Shown: positions 8,531 through 18,761, numbered from the stretch's first letter. The stretch: 64,000 bases of DNA from CAZVFX01 sp964626565 (GCA_964626565.1 CAZVFX010000005.1:1-64000), one strand, 5' to 3'. Numbers and translations: made by a program. Notes: generated from the letters alone by a model not told the origin.

Positions 8531-11500
8531 CTAGTTGCGCAGGATGACAAGCCGGTTGTTCATTTGCGAGGCTACTATGATGTCCGGATGCCCGTTGCCG
8601 TCAAAGTCGGCGGCGGTCAACATGGCCGGTCCATCTATGGTGACGTCACCAACGACGCTGATGTCAACGTGAGTGGGAAAGGAGCCATCTCCCGCTCCGT
8701 AGAAGACCCTGACATTGTCCGTGCCGTAGTTTGTGGCCGCGATGTCGTTGTGCCCGTCGCCGTTGAAATCGGCGACTACGACATCCCGAGTGTCTTCGCC
8801 GGAGACCAGATATGACGGTTCGGCAAAAGAGCCCTCGCCATCGGCCAGCAACAGGGCGACGTCACCAGTCTCCACAATCCCTAACACCGCGTCATTCTCG
8901 TCATCTCCGTTGAGATCGCCCACGGCGACGCCAAAAGGTTTGCCGATCAGGTCGAAGCTCACCGGCTCGCCGAACAACCCCCCGCCATTGCCGATCATGA
9001 TCTTGGCCTTCTTTCCGGAATCGTCTGGCAACAGCAGGTCCTGAAGGCCGTCGGAGTTCAGATCCGCGGCAACCAGTTCCCAATGGCCGTGCCCCCAGCT
9101 TTCCACCAGATAGCTCGCTTCGAAGCCGCCGCCTGCCTTCCCTGTCAGCACCGATATGCCGACAGAAAAATCGTGGCCCGTAACCAGGTCGATTATGCCA
9201 TCGCCGTTCAGGTCCGCGTTGGTCACGGTTCTCGGCACGCTGGCCACGGAGAGGTAGGCGCCGCCGGCAAATGTGCCATCGCCGCTGCCGTAGAAAAGCC
9301 GGACGTCCGCATCGGTTTCCCGGGAGACGGCAATGTCCAGATTGTCGTCGGCGTTGTAGTCACCCAACGCCAATCCACGGGGTTTGTCACCGGTCTCGGT
9401 GGTATACGACATGAACCCGCCGTCGCTTCCGTCGCCTAGGAAGACATGCATCTTATCGGACAGCAGCGCAGTTACAACAACGTCCGTATTTCCGTCACCG
9501 TCGAAGTCCCCGGCTTCCACATCCCAGGGCCAGCTCGCGGTTGTAAAGGACACGGCATGCGCAAACTCGAGAGGCAGGCTGACACACACCTGGCCGTCCC
9601 AATGCCACGATTCATCACACACGCAGGAGAGCACACCGTCGTCAACCTCCAGGCAGGAGCCGTGGTCCCCGCAATCGGCAGCCTCTTCACACGGAAGCAC
9701 GGGCAGACAGTCCACTCCGTCACCATACAATCCGTCGGGACACGGCCCGCACTCAAAGCCGGTGCCCGGTGCGGCAACGTCAAAACACTCCACCCCTTCA
9801 AAACACGTCGCGTCCGCACACCCATCAACATCGACGCAGTCGATTCCCGTGCCCTCGTACCCCTCGGGACAGGCTCCGCACTCGAACCCGACTCCGAAAA
9901 CCTCCGAGCACTCGACCCCCGGAAAGCACGGCTCGCTGTCACAGCCGACGGCAAGCTCGCAAGCCGCCCCTTCCCATCCCGGCGCGCAAGCCAGGCAGTC
10001 AGCCCCTGCAAAATTCCCCGGACAGGCGCGGGTACAACGCACCGACCAGGTCAACTCAAGGTCGGTGCTTACCGGCTGAGCCGCGGCAAAGTTGAACGTC
10101 CATCCCTCGTTCTCCATAGTGCCGGCGGTGGAAGTCCAGCAGGTGTCATTGTCCAGCTCAGGCACCAGGTCGGGATGCACAAGAGGCTCGTCTACGGCAT
10201 CATAATCGGACAAGGTCAGAAACTGATTGACGTCGGGCAACACCCAATCGTCGAAGCCCCCCCAATCCAACTGCTGGCAGTAATCTGACGCCTCAGCCCT
10301 GGACATGATGTCCGCGCTGCCGGCATTGCACTCCTTGCCGCTCTGCCCTGCCGCGCACCCCTGCCAGAAGATGTTGGCGCGTTCAAGATAGATGACGCGC
10401 TCGGGCGCACCGCCGGAAATCACTTCACCGCAGTGCTCTGCGCCTGTAATGGGCGTGCGCACACACCGCACCCGACGCCCGAACGAAGCGTACGCGTATT
10501 GGATGTACCACTGAAACCCCAAGTCTGACGGGTCATCCCGCATCAACGCCAGGTAGCACTCCTGCGGGCAGCTCATGTACTGAGGCTCAGTACTGGACCA
10601 ATAAGTATCGCCCAGACCGATGTCATCATAGTCGTGGAAGAACGACCCTTCTCCGATCTGAGAGGACAGGCCGTTGTCCACCACAGCCTGCCAATCCGCC
10701 ATGGAAGGCAGTCGCCAGTCCTCCAGCCCCGCCCACTGCGAGTCCTCGCAGAAGCTGTCGGCCGCGGCCGGCTTCTTCAGGCTCAACTGCCCACCGCTGC
10801 ATGTCTCTCCGTCAAGGCCGGCATCACAGCCCATCCACATCATTCCTGTTGCCAAGTCCATGATGACCGGATGTGAATCGCTGCCAATGGCCGCCCTTGA
10901 AAAACGGTCTTCCATGAACGCGTCGGGAACCGCGTATGCCACGCTTCCAAGGTCGCAGAACAGGGGCGGAGCGGTGCACGTCTGAGTCTCCGGGTCATAT
11001 GCCAATCCCGACTCACACAGGCACTGGCCCTCCTGTTCCAACGCACCTTCCGGACATTCCAGCAGACAGGTTTCGCCATCCAATCCCACCACTGCGCCGT
11101 CGTCACAAAGACACTCCTGCTCCTCCGGAGACCAGTGGCTGTTTTCCGAACACGTGGGCCAGCATTGTTCTCCGTCGGGCGACCACTCCAGCCCTTCATC
11201 GCAAACGCAGTCACCGCTGGCCGCGTCGTTATGTGCTCCCTCAGGGCAGTCTGGCCAGCAGCCCGATTCATCAAGGTTCCAGTGACTTCCTGCCGGACAT
11301 TCGCACTGACCCGACTCGCTGTTGTTCTCCGCTCCTTCCACACACTCAGGCCAGCACGCGGTTTCGTCCGGTGACCACTGGTACCCGTACTTGCAGTCAC
11401 AAGATCCGCTCTTGCACTTGCCATTTTCCGGGCAACTGCCGCAAGTGCCTGTGCAGCCATCAAAACCACACTCCTTGCCATCACAATCGGGGACACATTC

Positions 11501-12100
11501 TCCACACACGCCATCCTGACACTTGTCGCCTCCGGTGCAAGCGCCGCAGCTACCCTCGCAACCGTCATCTCCGCACTCCTTGCCACCGCAATCGGGAACG
11601 CATTTGGCTTTGCACTGCCCGTTGGCATCGCACTCATCTCCTTCATCACAAATCCCGCAATCCCCCCCGCACTTGTCTGAACCACACTGTTTGCCGCCGC
11701 AATCAGGCACGCAGTCGGGAATGCACTGCCCTTCCTGGCAGGTGGCCTCCAACCCGCAACTGCCACAACTGGCGCCACACCCGTCATCGCCACACTCCAC
11801 CTCGCCGCAATGGGGCTGGCAGCACAGTCCGCCTTCCATGCACAAGCTGGGGTCGATGGCGCCCTCGATGGAGAAGCAGTTGCCGCAGCTTCCCCCGCAA
11901 CCGTTTTCTCCGCACTCTCGCTCCTCGCATTGGGGCTCGCAGGGATCGGCGTCCAACTCTGTTGCGCGGGTATCCCCTGAGGCATCAACCCGGGCCGGTG
12001 ACGAATCCAAACCCGCCTCGTCTTCGCCACTGTCGCTCCCGCAGCCTGTTATCAACACAAAACAGAAGACCAGAACAGCAACTCCAACCGCGCCGCGCAT
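8531..12100 (-). CDS. Modular Cys-rich lipoprotein with DUF1566-like and FG-GAP repeats
   Basis: A 1189-aa secreted protein. The signal peptide ends in a lipobox (VFCFVLITGCG). Residues ~45-250 hold repeated Cys-rich units of the form PDCGGKxCGxDGCGGSCG. Residues ~240-390 have CxCxxG tandem units. Two DUF1566/Lcl-like domains (GMMWMGC, LPSMADWQAV; LPDVNQFLTL) lie at ~400-690, EGF-like units at ~690-845, and FG-GAP/VCBS calcium-binding propeller repeats (GDFDGDGNTDVVV) fill ~850-1189. Disulfide-rich, calcium-binding architecture implies an extracellular, probably adhesive role. The ATG at 12100 was chosen because AGGGGGTG precedes it and the signal peptide starts there; a longer frame begins at 12133. 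Confidence 0.88.
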   Translation of the reverse strand: MRGAVGVAVLVFCFVLITGCGSDSGEDEAGLDSSPARVDASGDTRATELDADPCEPQCEERECGENGCGGSCGNCFSIEGAIDPSLCMEGGLCCQPHCGEVECGDDGCGASCGSCGLEATCQEGQCIPDCVPDCGGKQCGSDKCGGDCGICDEGDECDANGQCKAKCVPDCGGKECGDDGCEGSCGACTGGDKCQDGVCGECVPDCDGKECGFDGCTGTCGSCPENGKCKSGSCDCKYGYQWSPDETACWPECVEGAENNSESGQCECPAGSHWNLDESGCWPDCPEGAHNDAASGDCVCDEGLEWSPDGEQCWPTCSENSHWSPEEQECLCDDGAVVGLDGETCLLECPEGALEQEGQCLCESGLAYDPETQTCTAPPLFCDLGSVAYAVPDAFMEDRFSRAAIGSDSHPVIMDLATGMMWMGCDAGLDGETCSGGQLSLKKPAAADSFCEDSQWAGLEDWRLPSMADWQAVVDNGLSSQIGEGSFFHDYDDIGLGDTYWSSTEPQYMSCPQECYLALMRDDPSDLGFQWYIQYAYASFGRRVRCVRTPITGAEHCGEVISGGAPERVIYLERANIFWQGCAAGQSGKECNAGSADIMSRAEASDYCQQLDWGGFDDWVLPDVNQFLTLSDYDAVDEPLVHPDLVPELDNDTCWTSTAGTMENEGWTFNFAAAQPVSTDLELTWSVRCTRACPGNFAGADCLACAPGWEGAACELAVGCDSEPCFPGVECSEVFGVGFECGACPEGYEGTGIDCVDVDGCADATCFEGVECFDVAAPGTGFECGPCPDGLYGDGVDCLPVLPCEEAADCGDHGSCLEVDDGVLSCVCDESWHWDGQVCVSLPLEFAHAVSFTTASWPWDVEAGDFDGDGNTDVVVTALLSDKMHVFLGDGSDGGFMSYTTETGDKPRGLALGDYNADDNLDIAVSRETDADVRLFYGSGDGTFAGGAYLSVASVPRTVTNADLNGDGIIDLVTGHDFSVGISVLTGKAGGGFEASYLVESWGHGHWELVAADLNSDGLQDLLLPDDSGKKAKIMIGNGGGLFGEPVSFDLIGKPFGVAVGDLNGDDENDAVLGIVETGDVALLLADGEGSFAEPSYLVSGEDTRDVVVADFNGDGHNDIAATNYGTDNVRVFYGAGDGSFPTHVDISVVGDVTIDGPAMLTAADFDGNGHPDIIVASQMNNRLVILRN

Positions 12101-12138
12101 TTTCACCCCCTGTGGGAATCTGTAAATCTGCAAGCCAG

Positions 12139-12167
12139 ATCATATGGGACAACGGTACGAGAAGCAA
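12139..12167 (-). promoter_or_regulatory. Predicted promoter TTGCTT-17-TATGAT
   Basis: On the minus strand, TTGCTT (12167-12162) and TATGAT (12144-12139) are 17 bp apart, about 40 nt ahead of the start codon of the Cys-rich lipoprotein at 12100. Confidence 0.5.
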
Positions 12168-12264
12168 CGAAGTCGCCCTGTTTCAGGGCTCGTTTAGCGG
12201 CCGGACGCAGCACCGGCCGCGACAGGATACACCAACACCAAGTCCGGAGAAATGGCAATTCCTG

Positions 12265-12293
12265 TTGATCTGTCGGGCCGCAACGGTTGTAAT
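12265..12293 (+). promoter_or_regulatory. Predicted promoter TTGATC-17-TGTAAT
   Basis: TTGATC (12265-12270) and TGTAAT (12288-12293) with a 17-bp spacer lie 40 nt before the chosen start at 12333, which supports that start over the longer frame beginning at 12252. Confidence 0.45.
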
Positions 12294-12332
12294 GGAGGAG
12301 CGGCTGACCAAGGCCGAATTGGAGATAATGCT

Positions 12333-15300
12333 ATGCGCACTTACGCTGTGATGGCCCTTTGCCTGATGATATTGGCCGGCCCGATTCCCTACTCGGCGCC
12401 GACGGGAGATCTAAACCTGGACGGGCAAACCGACGCGATTGACGTACAGTGCCAGATACGACTGTTTGAATACCTCCACGAAGTCCCCGGCGGAAATGGG
12501 GTGCCCTGCCTCATCGATGCAGATTGCGTCGAGATGGAGGACGGCGACGGCTACTGTGCGCCTGCTTTCGGCGGTCAGACAGTGTGCCTCCCCGGATGCC
12601 TGGCCCCAGCAGTGTCCGTGAGCGAATTGCCGGGAGAAAGTTGCCCCGACCCCGAGGCAGATTCCGCAGACTGCCTGGGGAAGACCCCAAGGCGAAGTGC
12701 GGACCTCAACTGCAACCACACCGTCGGCAACGACGACCTGGTCATGTTGGTAGGCATAGTCGTGGAGAAACTGGGTTTCCCCGGGTCGGCAGACCATGAC
12801 GGCGACGGCAAACTCAACTTCTGCGACCTGGACAGCGACGGCGACGGACTGGAAGACAGTGACGACTGTTCATCCCTCGATGAAACGATAACGGACTGCG
12901 ATGACAACGACCCGTGCAACGGCGTGGAAAGCTGTAACCCCGAGGGGGGTTGCCTGGCCGGCGAGCCGCTGGTATGCGGCGATGGGGACATGTGCAACGG
13001 CGACGAGAGTTGTGAGCCGGGCGACGGCTGTGTCGCGGGGACTCCCCTCAACTGCGATGACGACAATCTCTGTACCTCGGACCTCTGTCTGCCGCAGTCG
13101 GGATGCCGCAACGACGCGCTGGCCAACGGCGCCGGTTGCGGTGATGGGTGGAAATGCCTTGCCGGGACCTGCTCCTGCGCGCCCGGTTTCGAGGTGGTTG
13201 GAGATGAATGCATCGACTACGACGAGTGCCTCTCCGGGCTTTTTCCGTGCGACGAGAACGCGACCTGCACAAACACCCCGGGCTCCTTTGAATGCGCCTG
13301 CAACCAGGGCTACACCGGCAACGGCCTTGTCTGCCAGGAAGCCCCTTCCTTTGCCTTCACCGAACACACGTTTACCAACGCCGGCGCCACAGGTCAGACC
13401 GGCCCGGACCAGGCCGCAGTCGACGCTGCCTACTCAGGGTCGGAAGTAGAAGGATTCGTAACGGTAGACCCCGGCTCACCCGGCATTCAGAAATGGACGG
13501 TCCCCGGCGCCGGTCCGTACGAAATTGAAGCGTTCGGCGCGGAGGGCGGATACCCGGGCATTGGCGGGCGGGGCGCGCGCATGAAGGGCATCTTTGTACT
13601 GGAAGAAGGCGACGTGGTGCACATTGCGGTGGGCCAGCAGGGCAGCTCCGGGACATTCACCTCCGGTGGCGGAGGCGGCGGCACGTTCGTCGTGCGCGCG
13701 GGAAGTGAAAAACTGATTATCGCCGGTGGCGGCGGGTCGAGCGGCGCGTGCAGCTCCCCCAACGGCAAGAACGCCATGGTGGGGCCGAACGGCACCGCGG
13801 GCACCGCAGGCTCCAGCGGGGGGACGGGGGGCGCGGGCGGCGTCGATGGCAACGGGGGCAAAACCGGCTCGAAAAGCAACTCGGGCTGCGGCGGCGGCGG
13901 ATTTCTGACCAACGGTGAGAACAGCGGTTCTTACACCGGCGGCAAAGCTTTCGTCAACGGGGCCCTGGGGGGCGCCGGCTCCCACAACGGCATCGGCGGT
14001 TTTGGCGGCGGCGGCGGCTCCGGCAACCACGGCGGCGGTGGCGGCGGCGGTAATTCCGGCGGCGGCGGCGGCACCCCCAACTGCCCGGCAGGCGTCGGTG
14101 GCGGAGGCGGTTCGTTCAACGCCGGCACCAGCCAGGACAACGAGCCGGGAGTGAACACCGGCCACGGCAAAGTCATAGTAACCCTGACCGACGCCAACCT
14201 GGACAGCGACGGCGACGGCATCCCCGACTGGCAGGACACCTGCCCGTCATCGGCCGACAACAGCGACACCGACGGGGACGGGGTATGCGACGCGGACGAC
14301 CTTTGTCCGGGGGAAGACGATGCCGTCGATACCGACAGCGACCAGGTCCCGGACGGTTGCGACTCATGCCCCTTCGATTTCATCGATGACAGCGACGAGG
14401 ACGGCGTGTGCGATTCTGCCGACCTTTGTCCCGGGGAAGACGACACTCTCGATGAGGACCTCGACGGCAACCCGGACGCGTGCGACCCTTGCCCCTTGGA
14501 CAACCCCGACGATTCCGACAACGATACAGTGTGCGACTCCGACGACGTGTGCCCCAACGGGGACGATACCGCGGACAGCGACGGAGACGGAACTCCCGAC
14601 GGGTGCGACCCGTGTCCCCTGCACTATTTTGACGACGGCGATGATGACGGGGAGTGCGGGTACGACAACAGTCAGCCCTACGCGTTCACGGCCCACACCT
14701 TCACCAACGCCGGAGGCTCGGGCCAGGCCGGCCCGACGCAACCCCAGGTGGACCTGGCCTACGAGGGCAGCGAGGTGCAGGGTCGCATCGATGTGTCGGG
14801 TGACGGCATCCAGCTTTGGGTGGTGCCTGCCGACGGCCCGTACGAAATCGAGGCGTTCGGCGCCGAAGGCGGATACCCCGGCATCGGCGGCAAAGGTGCG
14901 CGCCTGAAGGGCGTCTTCGTACTGGAACAGGGAACCGTGGTGCACATCGCGGTGGGCCAGCAGGGCAGCTCAGGCACCTTCACCTCCGGCGGCGGAGGAG
15001 GGGGTACATTTGTGGTACTAGGGGGGAGCGAGAAACTCCTCATTGCCGGGGGCGGTGGGTCCAGCGGCGCGTGCAGTTCGCCCAACGGCAAAGACGCGCT
15101 GGTGGGCCCCAGCGGATCGGCGGGCACCGCCGGCTCCAGCGGAGGGACGGGGGGCGCGGGCGGCACCGACGGACAGGGAGGCAAAACCGGGTCAAAGAGC
15201 AACTCTGGATGCGGGGGCAGCGGTTTTTTGACCAACGGTGAGAACAGCGGCGGCTACACGGGCGGCAAGGCGTTCGTCAACGGAGCGCTGGGCGGCGCCG

Positions 15301-16838
15301 GCTCCCACAACGGCATCGGCGGTTTTGGCGGCGGCGGCGGCTCCGGTAATCACGGCGGCGGTGGCGGCGGCGGTTATTCCGGCGGCGGCGGCGGCACCCC
15401 TAACTGCCCCGCGGGAGTGGGCGGTGGCGGCGGCTCGTACAACGGCGGCACCAGCCAGGACAACGAGTCGGGAGTCAACACCGGCCACGGCAAGGTGGTC
15501 GTCTCCGTCATGGATCCCCTGCAGGATAGCGACGACGACGGTATCCCCGACTGGCAGGACACCTGCCCGTCGTCGGCCGACAACAGCGACACTGACGGGG
15601 ACGGTACCTGTGATGCCGACGATCTGTGCCCGGGAAATGACGACACTATCGATACGGACGGCGACCAGGTTCCCGACGGGTGTGACCCGTGCCCGGTGGA
15701 TTTCGACGATGACAGCGACAGCGACGGCGTGTGCGATTCCGCGGACCTCTGCCCCGGGGAGGACGACACCCTGGACGCGGATGAGGACGGAAATCCCGAC
15801 GCGTGCGACCCTTGTCCGTTGGACAACCCCGACGATTCCGACGCGGATACCGTGTGCGATTCCGACGACGTTTGTCCCGACGGGGACGACACCCTGGACG
15901 GTGACGGAGACGGGGTCCCTGACGGCTGCGACCCCTGTCCTGAGCACTATTTTAACGACGGAGATGATGACGGCGAGTGCGGGTACGACAACACTCAGCC
16001 GTATGCTTTCACGGCCCACACCTTCACCAACGCCGGGGGGACGGGCCAGACGGGCCCCAGCCAGCCCCAGGTGGACTCAAGCTACGAAGGCACCGAGGTG
16101 CAGGGGCGCATCGAGGTATCAGGCGACGGCATCCAGTTGTGGGTCGTACCGGCTGACGGCTCGTACGAAATCGAAGCATTCGGGGCCGAAGGCGGCTATC
16201 CGGGCCTGGGCGGCAGAGGTGCCAGGATGAAGGGAACCTTCACTCTGACCCAGGGCACCGTGGTGCACATCGCAGTGGGCCAGCAAGGCAGCTCCGGCAC
16301 CTTCACCTCCGGCGGCGGCGGGGGAGGTACATTTGTGGTACTCGGGGGGAGTGAGAAACTGCTAATTGCCGGGGGCGGCGGGTCCAGTGCCGCGTGCAGT
16401 TCGCCAAACGGCAAGGATGCAGTGACGGGACCCAACGGGACCGCGGGCACAGCCGGCTCCAGCGGGGGGACGGGGGGCGCGGGCGGCACCGATGGCAACG
16501 GGGGCAAAACCGGGTCCAAGAGCAACTCGGGCTGCGGCGGCGGCGGTTTTTTGACCAACGGTGAGAACAGCGGCGGCTACACGGGCGGAAAAGCGTTCGT
16601 CAACGGAGCCCTGGGCGGCGCCGGTTCCCACAACGGCATCGGCGGTTTTGGCGGCGGCGGCGGCTCAGGTAATCATGGCGGCGGTGGCGGCGGTGGTTAT
16701 TCGGGCGGCGGCGGCGGCACCCCTAACTGCCCGGCGGGAGTGGGCGGCGGCGGCGGCTCGTACAACAACGGCGACACCCAGGACAACGAAGCCGGGGTCA
16801 ACACCGGCCACGGTAAAGTTGTCGTCACGAAGCTGTAG
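12333..16838 (+). CDS. Secreted protein with three tandem glycine-rich / TSP3 modules
   Basis: A 1501-aa exported protein. A signal peptide (MRTYAVMALCLMILAGPIPY) is followed by two dockerin-like segments (GDLNLDGQTDAIDVQC; DLNCNHTVGNDDLVMLV), Cys-rich units and an EGF-like calcium-binding unit (~285-337). Three long modules then begin at residues 338, 781 and 1222. Each has a glycine-rich domain (IEAFGAEGGYPG, HIAVGQQGSSGTFTSGGGGGGTF), and modules 1 and 2 end in thrombospondin type 3 calcium repeats (DSDGDGIPDWQDTCPSSADN). The third module lacks the TSP3 tail. The modules are nearly identical, indicating recent internal duplication. The ATG at 12333 has GGAG upstream. Dockerin-like units raise the possibility of docking to a cohesin, but no cohesin gene is seen here. 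Confidence 0.88.
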   Translation: MRTYAVMALCLMILAGPIPYSAPTGDLNLDGQTDAIDVQCQIRLFEYLHEVPGGNGVPCLIDADCVEMEDGDGYCAPAFGGQTVCLPGCLAPAVSVSELPGESCPDPEADSADCLGKTPRRSADLNCNHTVGNDDLVMLVGIVVEKLGFPGSADHDGDGKLNFCDLDSDGDGLEDSDDCSSLDETITDCDDNDPCNGVESCNPEGGCLAGEPLVCGDGDMCNGDESCEPGDGCVAGTPLNCDDDNLCTSDLCLPQSGCRNDALANGAGCGDGWKCLAGTCSCAPGFEVVGDECIDYDECLSGLFPCDENATCTNTPGSFECACNQGYTGNGLVCQEAPSFAFTEHTFTNAGATGQTGPDQAAVDAAYSGSEVEGFVTVDPGSPGIQKWTVPGAGPYEIEAFGAEGGYPGIGGRGARMKGIFVLEEGDVVHIAVGQQGSSGTFTSGGGGGGTFVVRAGSEKLIIAGGGGSSGACSSPNGKNAMVGPNGTAGTAGSSGGTGGAGGVDGNGGKTGSKSNSGCGGGGFLTNGENSGSYTGGKAFVNGALGGAGSHNGIGGFGGGGGSGNHGGGGGGGNSGGGGGTPNCPAGVGGGGGSFNAGTSQDNEPGVNTGHGKVIVTLTDANLDSDGDGIPDWQDTCPSSADNSDTDGDGVCDADDLCPGEDDAVDTDSDQVPDGCDSCPFDFIDDSDEDGVCDSADLCPGEDDTLDEDLDGNPDACDPCPLDNPDDSDNDTVCDSDDVCPNGDDTADSDGDGTPDGCDPCPLHYFDDGDDDGECGYDNSQPYAFTAHTFTNAGGSGQAGPTQPQVDLAYEGSEVQGRIDVSGDGIQLWVVPADGPYEIEAFGAEGGYPGIGGKGARLKGVFVLEQGTVVHIAVGQQGSSGTFTSGGGGGGTFVVLGGSEKLLIAGGGGSSGACSSPNGKDALVGPSGSAGTAGSSGGTGGAGGTDGQGGKTGSKSNSGCGGSGFLTNGENSGGYTGGKAFVNGALGGAGSHNGIGGFGGGGGSGNHGGGGGGGYSGGGGGTPNCPAGVGGGGGSYNGGTSQDNESGVNTGHGKVVVSVMDPLQDSDDDGIPDWQDTCPSSADNSDTDGDGTCDADDLCPGNDDTIDTDGDQVPDGCDPCPVDFDDDSDSDGVCDSADLCPGEDDTLDADEDGNPDACDPCPLDNPDDSDADTVCDSDDVCPDGDDTLDGDGDGVPDGCDPCPEHYFNDGDDDGECGYDNTQPYAFTAHTFTNAGGTGQTGPSQPQVDSSYEGTEVQGRIEVSGDGIQLWVVPADGSYEIEAFGAEGGYPGLGGRGARMKGTFTLTQGTVVHIAVGQQGSSGTFTSGGGGGGTFVVLGGSEKLLIAGGGGSSAACSSPNGKDAVTGPNGTAGTAGSSGGTGGAGGTDGNGGKTGSKSNSGCGGGGFLTNGENSGGYTGGKAFVNGALGGAGSHNGIGGFGGGGGSGNHGGGGGGGYSGGGGGTPNCPAGVGGGGGSYNNGDTQDNEAGVNTGHGKVVVTKL
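13344..16835 (+). repeat. Three-fold intragenic tandem duplication of ~1.3 kb
   Basis: Units start at 13344, 14673 and 15996, giving periods of 1329 and 1323 bp (443 and 441 codons). The third unit is cut off after the glycine-rich part. Units 2 and 3 are the closest pair. Such long near-identical tracts are hot spots for copy-number change and assembly collapse. Confidence 0.9.
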
Positions 16839-16927
16839 GCGTTCATGTAAGAGGGGCTGATTTGTTCAGCCGCGGAAAGGCGACGGCGCTGCCCGGAATC
16901 GGAGTCGTCAGTGAAACTCCCAGCCTG

Positions 16928-18628
16928 TCAGTAGCTTCCCAGCACCCGTAAGAAGTCGGTGCTGGCTTCCAGTTTTTCGAGGACTGGTGCAAAGACCGGG
17001 GCCTCGACGTCGGCCTCGATATCTACGTAAAACATGTACTCCCACGGCTTGCCGTGGATCGGACGGGATTCCAATTTCACCAGGTTGATATCGTTTTCCG
17101 CAAAGATCTGGAGCGTAGCGAACAAGGCCCCGGGCTGGTTGTGAGCGCAGTAGACGAGGGAGGACCTGGTACGCGCGGCCTTGTCGAGGGGCTGCCCCGC
17201 GATTACCACGAAGCGGGTGAAGTTGCGGGGGTTGGTTTCGATTCCTTCCTCAAGAATCTCCATGCCGTGCAATTTCACTGCGCCCCGGTTGGCAATGGCC
17301 GCCGAAACTCCGTCCCCGTTCTGCTTGGCTCGTTCCAGCGCCGCGGTGGTGTCGCTGACGGGCACACATTCCCAACTTTCGCGGCAGTCGAGAAACTGCC
17401 GGCATTGCTGGAAGACCTGGGGATGCGAATAGACAGTGCGGATGCTTCGCGTATTGGTCCCTTCCGGTGCGGCCAGGTGGTGGGTTATGCGCAACGTCAC
17501 GTCGCCAACAATTTCCAGCTCATGCTCGAGGAGCAGATCGTAGTTCTGGTGGATAGACCCGGTGAGCGAGTTTTCGAGGGGCACAACGCCGTAGTCGACC
17601 CGGCCGGCCGCAACCTCGCCAAAGACGGCCCGGAACGACGGCATGGACACCGCAGCCACCCCGGTACCGAAGAACTGTGCACAGGCCCGGTGGCTGTAAG
17701 TGCCCGGCTCACCCAGAACGGCCGCGGTTCGTTCTCCGGCGCGGCCGGCCGCGGCCGACGGTTCGACGGCTGTAGCTTTGTCGAGATAGGCGAAGTCCAC
17801 CTGCTTGCCAACAACCGGGGCGATGACGTAGATGTCGCGCATGAGCTGGCCGAACTGCCCCGGATAGAGGCTCTGGGGTCCATCGGAGAGGGCCTCGTCC
17901 GGATTGTCGTGCACTTCGATCATAAGCCCGTCCGCGCCGGCGGCCACCGCAGACCTGGCCATGGGGGCCACCTTCTGCCGTATGCCGGTTGCGTGACTGG
18001 GGTCCACCAGGACGGGGAGGTGGGTGAGCTTCTTGAGCACCGGGATGGCGGACATGTCCAGGGTGTTACGAGTATAGGGCTCGAACGTTCGGATTCCGCG
18101 CTCACAGAGGACCACGTTCTTGTTCCCTTCGGAGAGAATGTACTCCGCAGACATGAGCCACTCTTCTATGGTGGCGGACATGCCACGTTTGAGCAGCACC
18201 GGTTTGGTCATGCGGCCGACGCGCTTGAGCAGCTCGAAGTTCTGCATATTTCGGGCGCCCACCTGGACCACATCCACGTAGCGCTCCATCAACTCCGCCT
18301 GGGTAGGCGACGTCATCTCCGAAACCACCGGCAGGCCCACCTCCTCCCTGACCCGGGCCAGAATCTGGAGCCCCTCCTCTTCCAGACCCTGGAATGCATA
18401 GGGGGAAGAGCGAGGCTTGAACGCCCCTCCACGAAAGAGCACGGCACCGTAGTTGCGCACTGCGCGGGCGACGGCCAGGGTCTGCTCCGGGCTTTCCACC
18501 GCGCACGGCCCTGCGATGACGACTATGCGTTCTCCCCCGATGTCGATGGGGCCTACGCTCACCACGGAGTCTTCCGGATGCATCTTCCGGCTGGTCAGCT
18601 TAAATCCTTTCTGCAACTCGACAACCAC
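16928..18628 (-). CDS. Fused DAHP synthase and prephenate dehydratase (with ACT domain)
   Basis: A 566-aa bifunctional enzyme joining the first step of the shikimate pathway to the committed step of phenylalanine synthesis. The N-terminal ~265 residues are a type I-beta DAHP synthase (GPCAVES, GAFKPRSSPYAFQG, VGARNMQNFELL, LLKRGMSATIEEW, VDPSHATG). Residues ~300-475 are prephenate dehydratase (GEPGTYSHRA, VPLENSLTGS, NFTRFVV). The last ~80 residues are an ACT regulatory domain with LESRP, predicted to bind Phe for feedback inhibition. I choose GTG at 18628 because GGAGG stands 7 nt before it; a TTG at 18655 gives a longer frame. No chorismate mutase domain is present, although DAHP synthase-mutase fusions are the common arrangement. 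Confidence 0.93.
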   Translation of the reverse strand: MVVELQKGFKLTSRKMHPEDSVVSVGPIDIGGERIVVIAGPCAVESPEQTLAVARAVRNYGAVLFRGGAFKPRSSPYAFQGLEEEGLQILARVREEVGLPVVSEMTSPTQAELMERYVDVVQVGARNMQNFELLKRVGRMTKPVLLKRGMSATIEEWLMSAEYILSEGNKNVVLCERGIRTFEPYTRNTLDMSAIPVLKKLTHLPVLVDPSHATGIRQKVAPMARSAVAAGADGLMIEVHDNPDEALSDGPQSLYPGQFGQLMRDIYVIAPVVGKQVDFAYLDKATAVEPSAAAGRAGERTAAVLGEPGTYSHRACAQFFGTGVAAVSMPSFRAVFGEVAAGRVDYGVVPLENSLTGSIHQNYDLLLEHELEIVGDVTLRITHHLAAPEGTNTRSIRTVYSHPQVFQQCRQFLDCRESWECVPVSDTTAALERAKQNGDGVSAAIANRGAVKLHGMEILEEGIETNPRNFTRFVVIAGQPLDKAARTRSSLVYCAHNQPGALFATLQIFAENDINLVKLESRPIHGKPWEYMFYVDIEADVEAPVFAPVLEKLEASTDFLRVLGSY

Positions 18629-18761
18629 AGCCTCACCTCCTGCACAAACGGCCAACTGTTTCTACTGACAAGATCATAGCACGCACCAACTGCAGCGCCA
18701 AAGAAAGCCCGGGCGCACAACGGCCTGGCCGCTCACCGTTGGCGCACCGACAAATTTCCCC

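Noticed and set aside
13344..16835. The near-identical units as a CRISPR array or a mobile element
   Set aside because: The units are coding, in frame, over 1.3 kb each and lack short repeat-spacer structure or terminal inverted repeats.
18070..18110. CTCGAACG-type sequence as a tRNA T-arm
   Set aside because: It lies inside the DAHP synthase coding region and no acceptor or anticodon stems are found around it; no tRNA was seen anywhere in the window.
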